The notes beneath the pieces were generated by a model. That model was not told where the DNA came from. It saw only the letters and a list, made by a program, of their open reading frames with translations, and made no database searches. From positions 2,776,501-2,840,500 of the forward strand of contig JAZAYU010000053.1 in assembly GCA_038501625.1 (NCBI GenBank): a stretch of 64,000 nt of DNA. The letters run 5' to 3'. Source of the stretch: Corbicula japonica. Lineage: Eukaryota > Mollusca > Bivalvia > Venerida > Cyrenidae. The position numbers and the translations under genes were made by a program. Each line of letters opens with the position of its first letter. Positions within the stretch are counted from its first letter, which is position 1. Positions 1-11,826 of this stretch are shown piece by piece.

Positions 1-210
1 ACGACACGCTGACCTTGGCAGAGAACCTCCTCCACTAGCAAACACCTTTGCCAATGATGTCTTACCAGCTCCACAATCACCCAACAGAACCAGTTTGAAA
101 TAATAATCAGGACTCTGCTCAAAAATTGGCTCAGCCTTTTTTGCAATCCGTCTAAAGAAGGCGGGTATTGTGGAACGTCTTTTTGAAGGTTCCGTCCTTC
201 CAGTCTCCAT
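1..210 (-). CDS. Ras/Rab-like small GTPase, first exon A (partial, runs off the window)
   Basis: Read from the ATG at 210 leftward, this gives 70 residues: a basic leader rich in Arg/Lys, then a hydrophobic beta strand (YYFKLVLLGD) and the Walker A/G1 motif GDCGAGKTS near residues 50-58. That is the start of a Ras-superfamily G domain, which binds GTP and acts as a membrane-traffic or signalling switch. The frame is still open at the window edge, so the G3 motif and the rest lie outside. The leader before the G domain (about 40 residues) is longer than in typical Rab proteins. It is the leftmost of four similar minus-strand exons (also 2932-3187, 10107-10314, 14197-14407). The subfamily cannot be set without the second half. 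Confidence 0.75.
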   Translation of the reverse strand, partial: METGRTEPSKRRSTIPAFFRRIAKKAEPIFEQSPDYYFKLVLLGDCGAGKTSLAKVFASGGGSLPRSACR

Positions 211-904
211 TGCTCGAAATCACCGGCTTTGATTAGAAAACAACACCATATTGAAGCATGGACATGTGTTCCTATAGTTGTCTATTCACACTGAGGATAA
301 TTATATACCAGATGTAATACAGGTTAATTTAACCATTATCCACCATTCGGACAATGAATCACGCAGTGGACAATGTGATTGACTGAAGCTGCTATCTCGG
401 CTTAGGTAGATGACCAGACCTTCACTGATAATCATCGACTTTAGTACTGTCTTTCTTTTGTTATTTAACTAACACAATACGTCAATGAGGAAGTTAGGAC
501 ACTTAAATTTTGTTTACTCGGTTTTCATTTAATGTTTTATAAATACTTCTAGCAAGTAAGAAATTGCACGTCAACTCTTCAACACTGCAGACAAAATGAT
601 TTCTAAATCGGTTTAAAGACCAGCTCGTATTTTGTAAAATAACGATTTACACACATTTCCACAAATTTTAGGTTTCAATATATCCCGATCTAACAAGGAG
701 AAATTTCCAACGATAACGATTGTATGTGCTGTACCACACCGTAAGGATATATCCAATACCACTGGTCAATGTTCGATCTACCTGTAGTTAGTTTATGATA
801 CCCATAAAGACCATGGTCACTTTAATGATATGAAGATGGACAGGACTATTCATTTACATATGTGTATCACGAATTACTTTATGGATGTTGTTGATCAAAC
901 CTGA

Positions 905-1039
905 AGGTTATAAAACTATGATTGGAAACCAGTCTCAAATCTCATGCATCTGATTGGCTGAAATTGCGACCAGTCGCCATTTCAGCCAATCAGATGCTTG
1001 AGATTTGAAAATGGTTTCCATTGTCAGTTTTATAACCTT
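905..1039. repeat. Foldback MITE, palindromic family 'F', copy 1
   Basis: The left arm (GGTTATAAAAC, then CCAGTCTCAAATCTCA, then CATCTGATTGGCTGAAAT) is repeated in reverse complement on the right with a loop of only a few bases. Nearly the whole element is one hairpin. Other copies are at 1823-1912, 8373-8522, 9776-9838, 23360-23494 and 53222-53359. There is no coding capacity. Confidence 0.85.
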
Positions 1040-1247
1040 GGGGCCAGTTTTATCTGAAATTACTGACTCAAGTATCACCTGACAATGAACAGGTGAAGAA
1101 CAAAGCAATTTCCTATGTCTCGCGGGTAACAGCTGCGACCTTGAGTAAACAGCCTTGAAGATAGATTTATTTAAATGGAGAAAAAGATCTCATAACTTAA
1201 GTCATTCAAATTTCACTGAAGTATTGACTGAACTGAAGGTATATTGT

Positions 1248-1249
<2 letters not shown>

Positions 1250-1314
<65 letters not shown>
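1250..1314. repeat. (AAT)n microsatellite
   Basis: About 21 uninterrupted copies of the trinucleotide ATA/AAT. A short frame through it reads poly-isoleucine and is not a gene. Confidence 0.95.
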
Positions 1315-1316
<2 letters not shown>

Positions 1317-1822
1317 TTTTATAAAGACGCTTTGATTTTTAAGTCAAATTAAATTTATGTTAAGTTCTGCTTAACTGTTCTCTAAAAATTTCCGAATATT
1401 TAATATCAATTTCATTATTTTTTCTCAAATATGTATTTTTGTTTTTATTAAAAGAACGATAGAGTATGGTTAATCGTATCAAAATAAGGAAAAAAAATAA
1501 TTAAGTAAAGACTCGGAAAACAATGAATTATGAACATCTTTCTTTATTTTTAAGTGTTCCTTACAGGTTAGAATATTTCTGTATCTCAAATCATTTTATT
1601 GGAGGATAAGTGAACAGAATCAAAATTACATAAAATACAGGGACTTATTTACTTAAACTTTGAAGTTTCGATCTGAAATGACGTATATCATCATTATAAG
1701 TAAACTATGACAACAAAATAAATGCATAAGATGTTAAAAAATATACCAGCTGGCTTTTAATTTTGTTATGGAATTTATATAAACGCAATCCAGGCAGAAG
1801 ATTTTAAAAGTAATAAAGGAGT

Positions 1823-1912
1823 CATGTCTCGAACCTCAAGCATCGGACTGGCCAAAACTCCATTTCAGCCAATCAGATGCTTGAGATTTGAGACTGGTCT
1901 TCATTCTCAACT
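1823..1912. repeat. Foldback family 'F', partial copy
   Basis: It keeps the arm with TTTCAGCCAATCAGATGC and GAGATTTGAGACTGGT. The opposite arm is degraded. Still weaker relics follow at about 1985-2040 and 2100-2220. Confidence 0.7.
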
Positions 1913-2761
1913 ATATGCACTTGGGTCCCAGTGTCAGCGAAACCCATCTCATATCTGTAAGATAGTTAACCTAACAAACTTGCTGGTGACTGATCAGTTT
2001 TGAGACCGGTCGGTCCGATCAGCTGCTCGAGACTGGTTTTAAGCAACACAGGTTACACCCACATTTAATAAACACGGTCAATCATTGGCCACATCAAGTC
2101 TCAGTGTTATAAATTAGAATGGAGAGCTGCCCAGTTTTCAGCAATCCGATTTGTTGGAACTGAAAATGATCTCAAAACTGAACAATCGGAAGATTAAGAT
2201 CTGAGACAGGTTTCCAAGCTCATTTTTGAATTTGAAATTTACAATTTCATAAACAAATAGCTAATCAATTTCTAGTTACCATGAATTATTCTATTCTCAA
2301 AATGTTGTAATTTACCACCAAGTTTCACAGAACTATAGCAAAGCTGTATACAAAAATCACAGACCCACTGACCAAGTGTTCTATAATTGATGACTCATTT
2401 CAGAACATTTTCCTCGTAGAAACTAAAAGAAGTCGTTATTTCAGAATCAGTTGTGACAAACATATATTAATTTTGTTTCCGAAATAAATTGAGGACAACA
2501 ACTATAATAGTGCTATCGCTGGATGAAGTTTTTCTTCAAAAAAGTCGGTGATGTTTTTATAAATGTTAATATAGAAAAAATCATATTCATATTATTTCTT
2601 CATTTTTTTACCGTAATTGAGATTTTTCGAGAAATGTAGGATAAATTATGTGACAAGTCCGCAAAAAGAATTTGAAAGGCAGCTTCAAAACAATCTGCAG
2701 AGTCACACCGTATCTAAGACAACATGAACTTGTTTATAGAAACTGAATATTGGGGGATTGT

Positions 2762-2917
2762 TCCTGTAAACAAAGACCGCTCGTAAATAAAGACCAAATC
2801 TTATTTGGCCCACTGACTAAGGAACAAATTCACCTTTGGTAAAAAAAACCATCTGACCTCAAAGAACACTGTTGGGTTCTCCCTCCAGTGGTCTTTGAAG
2901 ACAGGTTTGACTGTATA
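2762..2917. repeat. Possible degraded Tc1/mariner-like MITE
   Basis: The right end (GGTTTGACTGTA) resembles the terminal repeats of the elements at 17585-17762 and 28928-29116. The left end (CTGTAAACAAAGACC) is poorly matched. It lies directly downstream of the donor of GTPase exon B. Confidence 0.4.
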
Positions 2918-2931
2918 TTAAAATACCTCAC

Positions 2932-3187
2932 CTCCAGTGTCGGTCACTTTCATTTTGATCAATTTGTGTCCTCGTTTCAACTGTGCAGTAAGCGACATTG
3001 GACAATATCTTTCAATCGGCTTTGAGCATTTAGCCTTGCCCGATAGGTGAAGCATCAGAGAGGTCTTGCCGACGGTAAAATCTCCAATGAGAAGGACAGT
3101 CACAGAGAAGTCTGGCGGTAATGCGCTACAAGCAGCATAGTTTGTACTCCCAGTCAGCCGCCTACCGTGACACGTATCTTGTGTCAT
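2932..3187 (-). CDS. Ras/Rab-like small GTPase, first exon B (N-terminal half only)
   Basis: From the ATG at 3187, 85 codons plus one base are read before a donor (GAG|GTGAGG) at 2931. After about 25 leader residues comes a beta strand (FSVTVLLIGD) with the G1 loop GDFTVGKTS, and the exon ends in the G3 motif TDTGG, equivalent to WDTAG of Rab proteins. The switch I region is divergent, with no clear TIG motif. The donor splits the last glycine codon in phase 1, exactly as in exons C and D. No second-half exon (NKxD, SAK) was recognised between here and 211. It could be a complete gene with an unrecognised downstream exon, an alternative first exon, or a relic. Confidence 0.7.
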
Positions 3188-3199
3188 GGTAACTCGTAC

Positions 3200-4260
3200 A
3201 ATTCAGTTAAATTCTTCCCTTTATCACGTTTCATTTACGAAATACCTTACCGATGTACATGTAAAGCTATTGAAATATGAAATCATATTCACCAGCAGTT
3301 GCTTTGAATTATTAACATGTAGCGAATGATCCAAACTAAACATCTATCTCTCTATAATTCCTGTTTCAGTTCCTTTGCACAATTCCACATCAAATTTCTT
3401 TTTTCAATGTTTTTATCAGTATTTAAAACCTCATTATATCCAACTCATCGCTTCACGATACATTCGTCGTCTTGTTGAATTCTAAATTTTGTCTGACCAA
3501 TCTTCCCGGTTTTTGCAATTCAACTGTTTATCTGTTTAAAAGATAGTGAATATGAGACAGCTGAGCCGAACCGATGAGATCCGAATAGATCGAAATTATT
3601 TCAGATTTCTAATAAAATATTCCTTTGCATAGTTTAAAATATTTTATTCACGTCTCTCCAATCAACTTGTGTTTTTTTGTATTACAATTTAGGTTAAGGA
3701 GAAATTCACGTATAATTTAATACTTTAGCTATGTTTCATTTCTTACACCTTTTTATCGATCTTAAACATTGTCATAACGTATTACTCTTAAACCTTCTCG
3801 AGTGATCGGTTAAATTCATTGCGGGTCAAAATCTAAGCGGAGTATAAGGCTACTATTTGATCCACCTTGCTTGTTTGGGATTTGAAAATGGAAAGTTGGC
3901 CATATTTACGCTGACGGAACTCAGAAAATTGAATAGTTTAGTATATATGAACAAAACCGTTTTATGCGAATTACACTATTCGAAAGATTCGTCATTTTAA
4001 ATTTATTGTTTAATGTAAAGTCTGTGAGTTTTTAACAAATGTTGAATATTATTATAAAATAAGTCAATATAAAATCTTAAAAAAACACATGTCCATGCAT
4101 AAAGGGTAACGATCGTGATAATTTGAAAAGAAGTGCATTTAAGATTTAGGGAAATAATGCCATAAACGACCTATGTATTTTAGAAAAAAAGTCAATCAAA
4201 CGTGGCTTTGTTTTTTAGAATTTGTGCATTATACATTTTCTTGATATCTGGAATAAGTTC
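3200..4260. other. No gene or repeat recognised
   Basis: AT-rich sequence upstream of GTPase exon B. No credible coding frame, RNA gene or repeat was seen. The promoter of exon B would lie at its left edge but has no clear TATA box. Confidence 0.5.
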
Positions 4261-4261
4261 A

Positions 4262-4805
4262 TTACTAAGCGCACTCTGGATTTTGGAAACGAGTGCATTT
4301 ATCGTGCTCTAGATTTTGGGAATAAGAGAATTTATCGTGCTCTAGATTTTGGCAACCAGAGCATTTTTATAAAAACGTTTTCTGTTTTTTTTTAGAATGT
4401 GTGCATTAATCGTCCTCTAAAGTTTGGGAATGCGTGAATTTAGCGTGCTCAGGATTTTTTTAAATGTGAGCATAGAGTGTGCCCGGGATTTTGGTAAAGC
4501 GTGCATTTAGCGTAGCCATAATTTTGTTTAAAAAAAAGGGTTTGGAAATGCGTGCATTTAACGTGCTAGGGATTCTGAGAATGGAAATGCGCGCATTAAA
4601 CTTACTGAGGATTTTGGGAATGTGTTCATTTTAGCGTGCTCAGAATTTGGGGAATGCATGCATTTAGCGGGCTCAGAATTTTGGAAATGCGTGCATTTAG
4701 CGTGCTCAGGAAATTGGGAATGCTTGTATTAAGCGTGCACATGATTTTGAGAATGCGTGCATTTAGCCTGCTTAGGAATTTGAGAAAGCGTACAAAGAGC
4801 GTCCT
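4262..4805. repeat. Diverged minisatellite, about 33-40 bp unit
   Basis: Imperfect head-to-tail copies carry the core GTGCATTTAGCGTGCTCAGG followed by ATTTTGGGAATGC. Unit length drifts and copies are heavily mutated, so the array is old. Confidence 0.8.
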
Positions 4806-5049
4806 CTGAAATTCGGAAACTAGTTATCATTGGATAAAACAGCTGTTACACTACTGTAATATTTTAAACATCATATTACTGGAATCTTGCTTCTTGCATT
4901 TGCGACCATTGCACTCTCCGATGAGCTGACGTAAACAAGCATGACCAATATAACATTTAGCCAATGGTGTTTTCCTTCAATTTTTTGCAAAAATATTATA
5001 TGTGACAAGGGCAAATCAGATTCAGAGTAGGCGAAACAGATGTAATAAT

Positions 5050-5220
5050 GCAGTCACCGGTTAATTGTTAATCAATGTTGATCGGATAGCCCTGATAAAC
5101 GTTATCATCACTACATGAAATCGGTAACGGACTATTTTAATGATAAAAGTACTGACAATATGTACGGGGAGACTTTTTACGGGCGCCACACTGCGCAATT
5201 AGCAAATCATGTAAATTTTT
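5050..5220. repeat. Dispersed repeat, family 'S59' single copy
   Basis: It shares the blocks GGATAGCCCTGA, GTTATCATCACT and TGTACGGGGAGACTTT, and a CACTGCGCAATTAGC-like tail, with the tandem copies at 59391-59890. Family unknown; no coding capacity. Confidence 0.7.
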
Positions 5221-5818
5221 CTGGAAAAAGCACGAATTAGATCTGTATTTACTTAGTGTTACATTTCTCATCTCACGTAAAATGTTTGACGGATTCGAAT
5301 ATACCAACATTGAGTAAAGTAAGTCCTAAAATATGTTACATCTAGCCTAATATGAGTCACCCAACAATGGACATTAAATGTGACATAGTTCGTTTCTTTA
5401 ACTCAACTTAGCCTGTTGATGTCACACATTCACATCTAAAACAAATGAACATTAACTTTGTGGGTATTTTTTCTTAAAAAATAATTTGTTCATAAAAGTA
5501 TAAATGTCAATGAACTTATTAAAATGTTGTGAACACATTAAAGAAAGTATACAAATACAAAATGTTCACGGATGGGTGAAAATTGTAACAACAGTTTACT
5601 ATATTTGTGTATGATAAAAGTCATAATGTAATTATATGAAAAAGGTCATAGATTAAACTACGTTTAACCCTTCTATAATAAGAATTCATGTCTTTGAATC
5701 TGAATGATTTTTTTATCTCAACCAAAAACCGATCTGAAGAAATGAAAGAAGAAGGAAACCTTTGTTCCTGCCAACAAATAGTGTAATATTAGAGACAGTT
5801 TCCACACTGACATAATAC

Positions 5819-6243
5819 ATGTATCCCAATAATCAGCACTCGGATGACAACGTCAGGCTCGTATGATAAGAGCGGCTCGAAATGCGGATGAGAGTGAGAA
5901 AAGCGTAAGTATTTTTACTTTTATCTTTTACTAATGCCTATTAAATCACGTCAGTGATTGCAATTGTTCTAGGCCAACATAAGCTATATAAAACTGCAAT
6001 GGTTTTTGCAGACAGTCCCTACATTGTGGTGAAAATCACCGAAGAAGGTGGAAAATTCGACCCGTCGCTCAAAATTAAACAAGTTTCCATCTGTATTTAG
6101 GTAGTTGAGTGAAGAAAACATAACTATTTGATCCTTCTGTTAATAAACAATCACAACATGGTAACACAGTTAGATAAAAATGAATCTAAACCTTACTTTT
6201 TCTGAAGATGTCAAAGCGAGATGGAAAATCGCTGGATTCAGTG
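5819..6243 (+). repeat. Left terminal inverted repeat of the 2.16 kb element
   Basis: Pairs with 7540-7975. It contains a candidate donor (AAAGC|GTAAGT, about 5905), an acceptor (TTGTTCTAG, about 5972), a TATA-like GCTATATAAAAC and the short ORF at 5999-6100. Confidence 0.85.
5999..6100 (+). CDS. 33-residue ORF inside the left inverted repeat (hypothetical)
   Basis: The ATG at 5999 opens a short frame (begins MVFADSPYIVVKITEEG) ending in TAG. The same frame exists in the right arm (7693-7794, minus strand) with only one synonymous difference (a proline codon, CCG versus CCA). It might be the first exon of a longer element-encoded protein, because a GTAG follows the stop directly, or simply part of the repeat. 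No family recognised. Confidence 0.35.
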   Translation: MVFADSPYIVVKITEEGGKFDPSLKIKQVSICI

Positions 6244-6821
6244 AAGATAATAGCTGGCTACATTTAAAATTGTATGGAAAATGAACAAACTGACCTTTTC
6301 ATCATAATGTTTATTAGCTTTAAAGTAATGTTTATTAGTTTTTAAATCCATTTTTTATCTTCCAGGACCAGAAGTCATTGTCCAACAACTTATCCATTTT
6401 CGGTAAGTAATAATGAAGGTCATACAGTTTATATTTGCACTGTAGTAATCTTGAGTGATTTAGATGTACAATATATCATTTCACATCATATCATAATTCA
6501 TGTTTTATGCCCTTTTGAGATAACCTGAGTTTGCTAGTTTTCAGCTTGTAGTTGTTAACGTTCAAAATCATTCATTGGTTCTATACACACATCCAGTTCT
6601 AGACACCGGTGACACTCCTGGATGTGACCAGTACTGATCACCATACTGTGATACAAAATTTCCAATGTTTGTCCATAGATATATGGTTTGTATTGATATA
6701 CGATGCTTAGCAATATGAAACTTACAAATATACCGTTCTTATTTAGAACCAATTCACACTCTTATCAAGTTAAGCGCCACAAAGTGTTATAAATTGCATA
6801 TTTAATTACATTGCAGAAACT

Positions 6822-7148
6822 ATGAGCACTGGTTTCAAATGCTACTGGTGTGGCACAGAGTGGGAATCTTTGACGGAGGTTGTCTCCCACTTGACGCTAT
6901 TACATGGGCATTCGTGCATCAAATACCAGGAATTTCTACTAGATGAGTCAACTGGTAAAAAAGGATACCGTACTCGAGTCCTACCAAATGTCATACCAAA
7001 CGCAGTGACATCCCAACAAAAATGCATCACAGTCACTGACGGGATTATATTCACTATTAATAAAAAAGATGACACACAAGAGATAATCGCTACAACACCT
7101 TTAAAAACAAAAGAATGTCCTGTTAGTTTCATAAAATTTCTAATATAA
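6822..7148 (+). CDS. C2H2-like zinc-finger hypothetical protein inside the inverted-repeat element
   Basis: A 108-residue frame starting MSTGFKCYWCGTEWESL. Cys7, Cys10, His23 and His28 (CxxC-x12-HxxxxH) form a C2H2-type finger. The remaining 80 residues match nothing I recognise. A pyrimidine-rich tract and CAG stand 7 bases before the ATG (acceptor-like, 6814), so it may be the last exon of a spliced transcript beginning in the left arm. It is the only sizeable sense frame inside the element and could be cargo or a remnant of its DNA-binding protein. An antisense frame of 96 residues over the same bases is a shadow. Confidence 0.45.
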   Translation: MSTGFKCYWCGTEWESLTEVVSHLTLLHGHSCIKYQEFLLDESTGKKGYRTRVLPNVIPNAVTSQQKCITVTDGIIFTINKKDDTQEIIATTPLKTKECPVSFIKFLI

Positions 7149-7539
7149 AAATTCTGGCAAAAGACAATTGAAAAGTCACTCGTGACTTATTTTATTTATT
7201 TTAATTTTTATTCATCTAGCAGAAAGATACCGACGGCTGTTCTTCTAAATTTTTCCAATAAACATTTTATTTCATTTCTCGTTTCATGTTGAATCTGTTA
7301 TTTCTATTGCTTGGATAAGGAACCTTCATCAAAAACATTTTATTAAAATTTGGCATGTAGATGAGGTGTCGTTTGAAGACATTGTTGACCCACACACGCA
7401 CGGACAAAGGGCGAACATAAAACGCGATTTCACAGTTGAGAAATGATAAAAACATTAAGTATTGATACATTTTCCTGAAGATAAAATTATAAACCTGGCC
7501 ATTATTCAGTTTGAGCAACCTATTATCTTTAACAAATTT

Positions 7540-7975
7540 AACTGAAGCCAGCGATTATCCATCTCGCTTTGACATCTTCAGAAAAAGTAAGATTTAGATT
7601 CATTTTTATCAAACTGTGTTACCATTTTGTGATTGTTTATTAACAGAGGGATAGTAAAGGATCAAATAGTTATGTTTTCTTCACTCAACTACCTAAATAC
7701 AGATGGAAACTTGTTTAATTTTGAGCGATGGGTCGAATTTTCCACCTTCTTCGGTGATTTTCACCACAATGTAGGGACTGTCTGCAAAAACCATTGCAGT
7801 TTTATATAGCTTATGTTGGCCTAGAACAATTGCAATCACTAACGTCATTTAAAGCGGCGTAAGTAGTAGATAAAAGTAAAAATACTTACATTTCTTTCAC
7901 TCTCATCCGCAACTCGAGCCGCTCTTATCATCCGAGCCTGACGTTGTCATCCGAGCGCTGATTATTGGGATACAT
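7540..7975 (-). repeat. Right terminal inverted repeat of the 2.16 kb element
   Basis: Reverse complement of 5819-6243. It ends GCTGATTATTGGGATACAT and carries the minus-strand copy of the short ORF at 7693-7794. Confidence 0.85.
7693..7794 (-). CDS. 33-residue ORF inside the right inverted repeat (hypothetical)
   Basis: Mirror copy of 5999-6100. The predicted peptide is identical, with a single synonymous codon change. See that entry for interpretation. Confidence 0.35.
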   Translation of the reverse strand: MVFADSPYIVVKITEEGGKFDPSLKIKQVSICI

Positions 7976-8372
7976 ACCGTGTAATACATTAAAACATTCT
8001 TACCAAAATTTAAGAGTCTCGATTTTGATACAACATTGTGTTATTTGTAAGATTCGTTTATTTAAATGAATGTCTTGTCTCTTGGCGTTCGACTTCCGGG
8101 AAAATAAATTCCCCGGAATTTGCTTTAAATGTTGAAAAACATCAATTAAACTGAAAAAAGACTGGCGAGCCTTTGATTGCTCTCAGCTGGGCTATGTCCA
8201 TTAATGGTTATGATTATGCAGTCACTGACCTCAATTTAAGACGGTAGTTTATAGAGAACTTTTCCCAAGGTATTCAAGTATAAGCATGGGGTTGCATTAA
8301 TGCAACAAAAAAGATAAAGCAGTGTTCAGAGAAACCTTATTTAAACAGACGGATCTTTTGGCCCAAGATTAA

Positions 8373-8522
8373 AGACTGAAAACCAGTCTCAAATCTCAAG
8401 TATCTGACTGAAATTGAGATTAGAGACCAATCTGATAGATCAAGCATCTGATTCGTCTGTCTCCGTTTCAGCCTATCGGACGTTTGAGTTTTGAGACTGG
8501 TTTCCAATCTCAGTTTTATAAC
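8373..8522. repeat. Foldback family 'F', diverged copy
   Basis: Both arms are recognisable (ACCAGTCTCAAATCTCAAG and GAGACTGGTTTCCAATCTC), with a mutated centre. Confidence 0.75.
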
Positions 8523-8529
8523 ATTTAGC

Positions 8530-9770
8530 CTAAATTTTATATTTATTTCGTTTTATTAATCTTTACATTACTGCCCTTAGTGGTACTCATATGTATTCGA
8601 TTAATGTAATTATCCTCTAAAACTCTTCTTGGTGTAGCCTTTGACAGAAACAAAATCTTTTTAATATTTGCTATTCGATATTCTTTTTCATTAGTAAGAA
8701 GGGAGGAGGGGATGAGTTGCTGGTATTAGATTTCAGCTTTAATGAACTACTATTTTTATATTTTTATGAAATAAACTAGAAATCATCATAAAATGCCAAA
8801 ATTGCAAACATTGATATCTTGAAAAAAATAGACGAATATCTAAACGATTCTGTACAGCACTGTACTGTTAAACTATTGTGCTGTAATAAGGTATTAACCA
8901 CTTGAAGACAAGTGTCTATATATTCAACTCCAGAGCTTCTAAAGGTAAACATGTGGTCGCATATTTCGATAACGTGATTTTGGGATGTATCTGGGTTGTT
9001 ATGATAAGTCGCCGATGTTTTATTAGCAGGGATATTGTATGATTGACTTACTGTCTGTTTAAATCAAATAAGAGAAATCATGTGATTATTGTTCATCATA
9101 ATACAAGTTAAAGCATTCCAAAAAAGTATCAGTTGCAAAGATCGGACTGGTATCGCTACAAAATGGACACACCACGAAAAGATGTCCATTTTTGCATTTT
9201 AGAAAGCACTTACAATTATCTACTATTTCTAATAACTAATAAATGATTCTCTTACGACATTGATTAATGAATGATATGTGTACTAAGGAATGACGTCAAC
9301 ATCCCAAGACACATTCATCGTGACTCGTCCCGAATCATAAATTGATTCATAACTTGGTATTTAAAATGCAACTATTTTTAAAGATGTTTTTAGATTTAGT
9401 AAAGTTCAAATTAAAAACATAACACGCCAAAATTGTATAAATTGTTTTATCATCGTTTCAAATTCGTACCCTATTGCTGAAATGTGGATAGATTTTGGAA
9501 TAAAACATAAGAACAGTTTGATCAACGTTTTTTCTGTTTATTTTTGTCCAATTTTACCATTATTCAATATGTTTATTTTTTTTTATTTCAAATGATATAC
9601 AATAACAATAATGTGGATCTCAAGTGATTTAACTGTACATTGACTCTGTAATTATTACTGATTTTCCGTGTGTGATCTGTATAGCGCGTCATCGTTAACT
9701 TGAAAGTCACGTGACAAACAATTTTTTTTAATCTAAAATCCTTTGGCAAATTTGATTTTAAAACAAAGAT
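8530..9770. other. No gene or repeat recognised
   Basis: AT-rich; every long frame is broken. Nothing resembling the missing second half of GTPase exon C (NKxD or ExSAK motif on the minus strand) was noticed. Confidence 0.4.
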
Positions 9771-9775
9771 AAGTC

Positions 9776-9838
9776 TTCATTTCAGTCAATAAGATGCTTG
9801 AGATTTGAGACAGGTCTTCACTCTCAGTTTTATAGTTG
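9776..9838. repeat. Foldback family 'F', half copy
   Basis: One arm only, with GATGCTTGAGATTTGAGACA and CTCAGTTTTATAG, close to the 3' side of GTPase exon C. Confidence 0.7.
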
Positions 9839-10106
9839 GACCTAGTCTGCCGTATATAGTACTTTTCACAGTGATCATAAATGGGAGGCTACAGTCATCG
9901 TGATATGACAAAAAGAACAAACCTGGTAATAAAAATGTGCCAAATCAACAAACCTGGTCAACTGCAAATGATTTGTATGAACTTATCTGCACTATGAACG
10001 AGATAGAATCAAAAGTTCGATAAATGTTTCAAAAATAATAGAGTAATATATTTTTCAAAATGCACCGGAGAGATTCCTTTGAAAGGTGATAAAAAGAAGC
10101 ATGTAC

Positions 10107-10314
10107 CTCCTGTGTCTACAGCCTTGATCAAGAGCAGCTTGGTGCCTCTTTTCATTTCTATATCAACTGTAACGAACGGTCTCTGAGCTACGGAGTTCCG
10201 GCGACCACGGAAATGTCCGAGGTTTTGTCTTTGGAAGGTTTTTAACACTCCTGTTTTACCAACATTGTGGTCTCCCAGAACTAACATCCGAAGCACATAA
10301 TCGTAGCGTGACAT
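10107..10314 (-). CDS. Ras/Rab-like small GTPase, first exon C (N-terminal half only)
   Basis: The ATG at 10314 opens 69 codons plus one base, ending at a donor (GAG|GTACAT) at 10106. The protein starts almost directly with the first beta strand (YVLRMLVLGD), then the G1 loop GDHNVGKTG, a basic linker, a second strand (FVTVDIEMKRG) and the G3 motif VDTGG. Gly replaces the usual Ser/Thr after the P-loop Lys-Thr, which Ras-like proteins tolerate. The phase-1 junction within DTGG matches exons B and D. The nearest second-half exon was not found in the following 7 kb, which is occupied by a large inverted-repeat element (5819-7975). Confidence 0.7.
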
Positions 10315-10779
10315 TACACGTAAATTAAAACATCAAGAAGCACGTGCACTTTTGCTCTATTCACGGGTACATGTTCTTAAACGAAAACATTGATAACATT
10401 TCATTTAAAGAATAGAAATAACAACTGTTCCAACTTCCAATAAAATAGAACATAGGACAAAAGGTGCCCACTTTTTGACAGGTATTAACATTAATAAAAG
10501 CCAGTGAGATAATTATTTTATACATAGGCAATGGTAGCCTTCTGTTCGACACTTGACCTGTACATATATGATAATTACGTTGGTAGTATGAGTTCGCATA
10601 AAAAGAAAAATATTCGTGTCTTTATAAATATAACAGGGTATGACTGTATGAAGTATTCATAAACATGCATACCAGGTGGTTCATTATTTTCAGTGTACAA
10701 GTGTTTATTAATGTATGAAAATATAAACTTCTGCTATATTCTGATGAGCAGTCGAGTATCCATGTAAACAGAAAACGAA

Positions 10780-10845
10780 AGCAAAAGCTAAACAACAACA
10801 AAATAGCAACAGCAACAACAGCAAAACAATAACATCAACAACAAC
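10780..10845. repeat. CAA-rich simple repeat
   Basis: Degenerate AACAACAACA / AGCAACAAC tract. Confidence 0.6.
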
Positions 10846-11826
10846 GCAGAAAGAAAAATCAAACAGATTTCATTAGCAAATTGTGTCCAACTTTTATAAA
10901 ATGTTCTTGTATTAAATTGTTTATGTTTGACTGAAGTAACATTATTTATTTTTAATATGGTTCTGTGATCGATCATCTACCATCGAAGAAGTTTCAAATA
11001 ATATCCCCCACTACTGACTTTGTTGGTGTAGTATTTAATAGCAAACCATTGATCAAACATGGCAACATGTCTATAACAGCCAGCAACAGACAAAAGCCGG
11101 CCAAAAACAGATCTTTTGGACAATGATATGCCACTGATATGTGTCAGTCAAAATATTTACAGACTATTATTGTTCGGAAGTGGACCGCAGCCGCCGCCAC
11201 TGGACTGATCGTCAGACTCAGAATCTTAGGCCTGCTTGCTTGGACCTGGTTTGTTCGAGTAAAATAATGTCGGATCTGGCGTGTAATAAGGTTCCATATT
11301 ATATCATAAGTACGCAAAACATCATGACATTTGATATACACTCACGAAAACATCTAATTTGTCACTTTTTGTCAATAAACTTTTATAAGACAGACATTGC
11401 CTTAACCCATTATTTGTGATCATTTGCAAACAACAGTTTAAATTCAATCTTGTAATAGTTGAAGTTTGAACAGTTTTGCGAGAGTTATCCTAACTTTTCT
11501 CTAAGGTCAAATCACCAGAGAACTGCTTGTTTTGTTTTAATAGATTAATAGAGCCCCTCGTTAGTAGCAAAAACAACAACAAAAACATATTAATCAGCCC
11601 TTTTTTTTTAAACTCTCCTTCAAGTTACCAAATTTACTGGTTACCTCCCTTGAAAACAGTGAAATACCAATCTTATTTCACCGTGAAAATGCTACAATTC
11701 ATTAAAAAAAACATAAAATAAAACGTCTTTTGACGTCGACGTCGACACAAACAATCATGAAGAATGGAATTGCCGAAATGTCGTTATAATAAAATGGTGA
11801 CATTTGTAGTGAATTGATTTATTTAA

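Larger units (their letters stand above)
5819..7975. mobile_element. 2.16 kb DNA transposon-like element with ~430-bp terminal inverted repeats
   Basis: The sequence from 5819 (ATGTATCCCAATAATCAGC) to about 6243 reappears in reverse complement at 7540-7975 with a few substitutions and small indels. The 1.3 kb interior holds a C2H2-like ORF (6822-7148) but no recognisable transposase. The high arm similarity suggests fairly recent insertion or gene conversion between arms. No unambiguous target-site duplication is visible. Most likely a non-autonomous DNA element; superfamily not assigned. It lies between GTPase exons B and C. Confidence 0.85.

Noticed and set aside
11141..11419. 92-codon frame on + and 65-codon frame on -
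   Set aside because: No recognisable motif, no splice context, overlapping shadows of each other.
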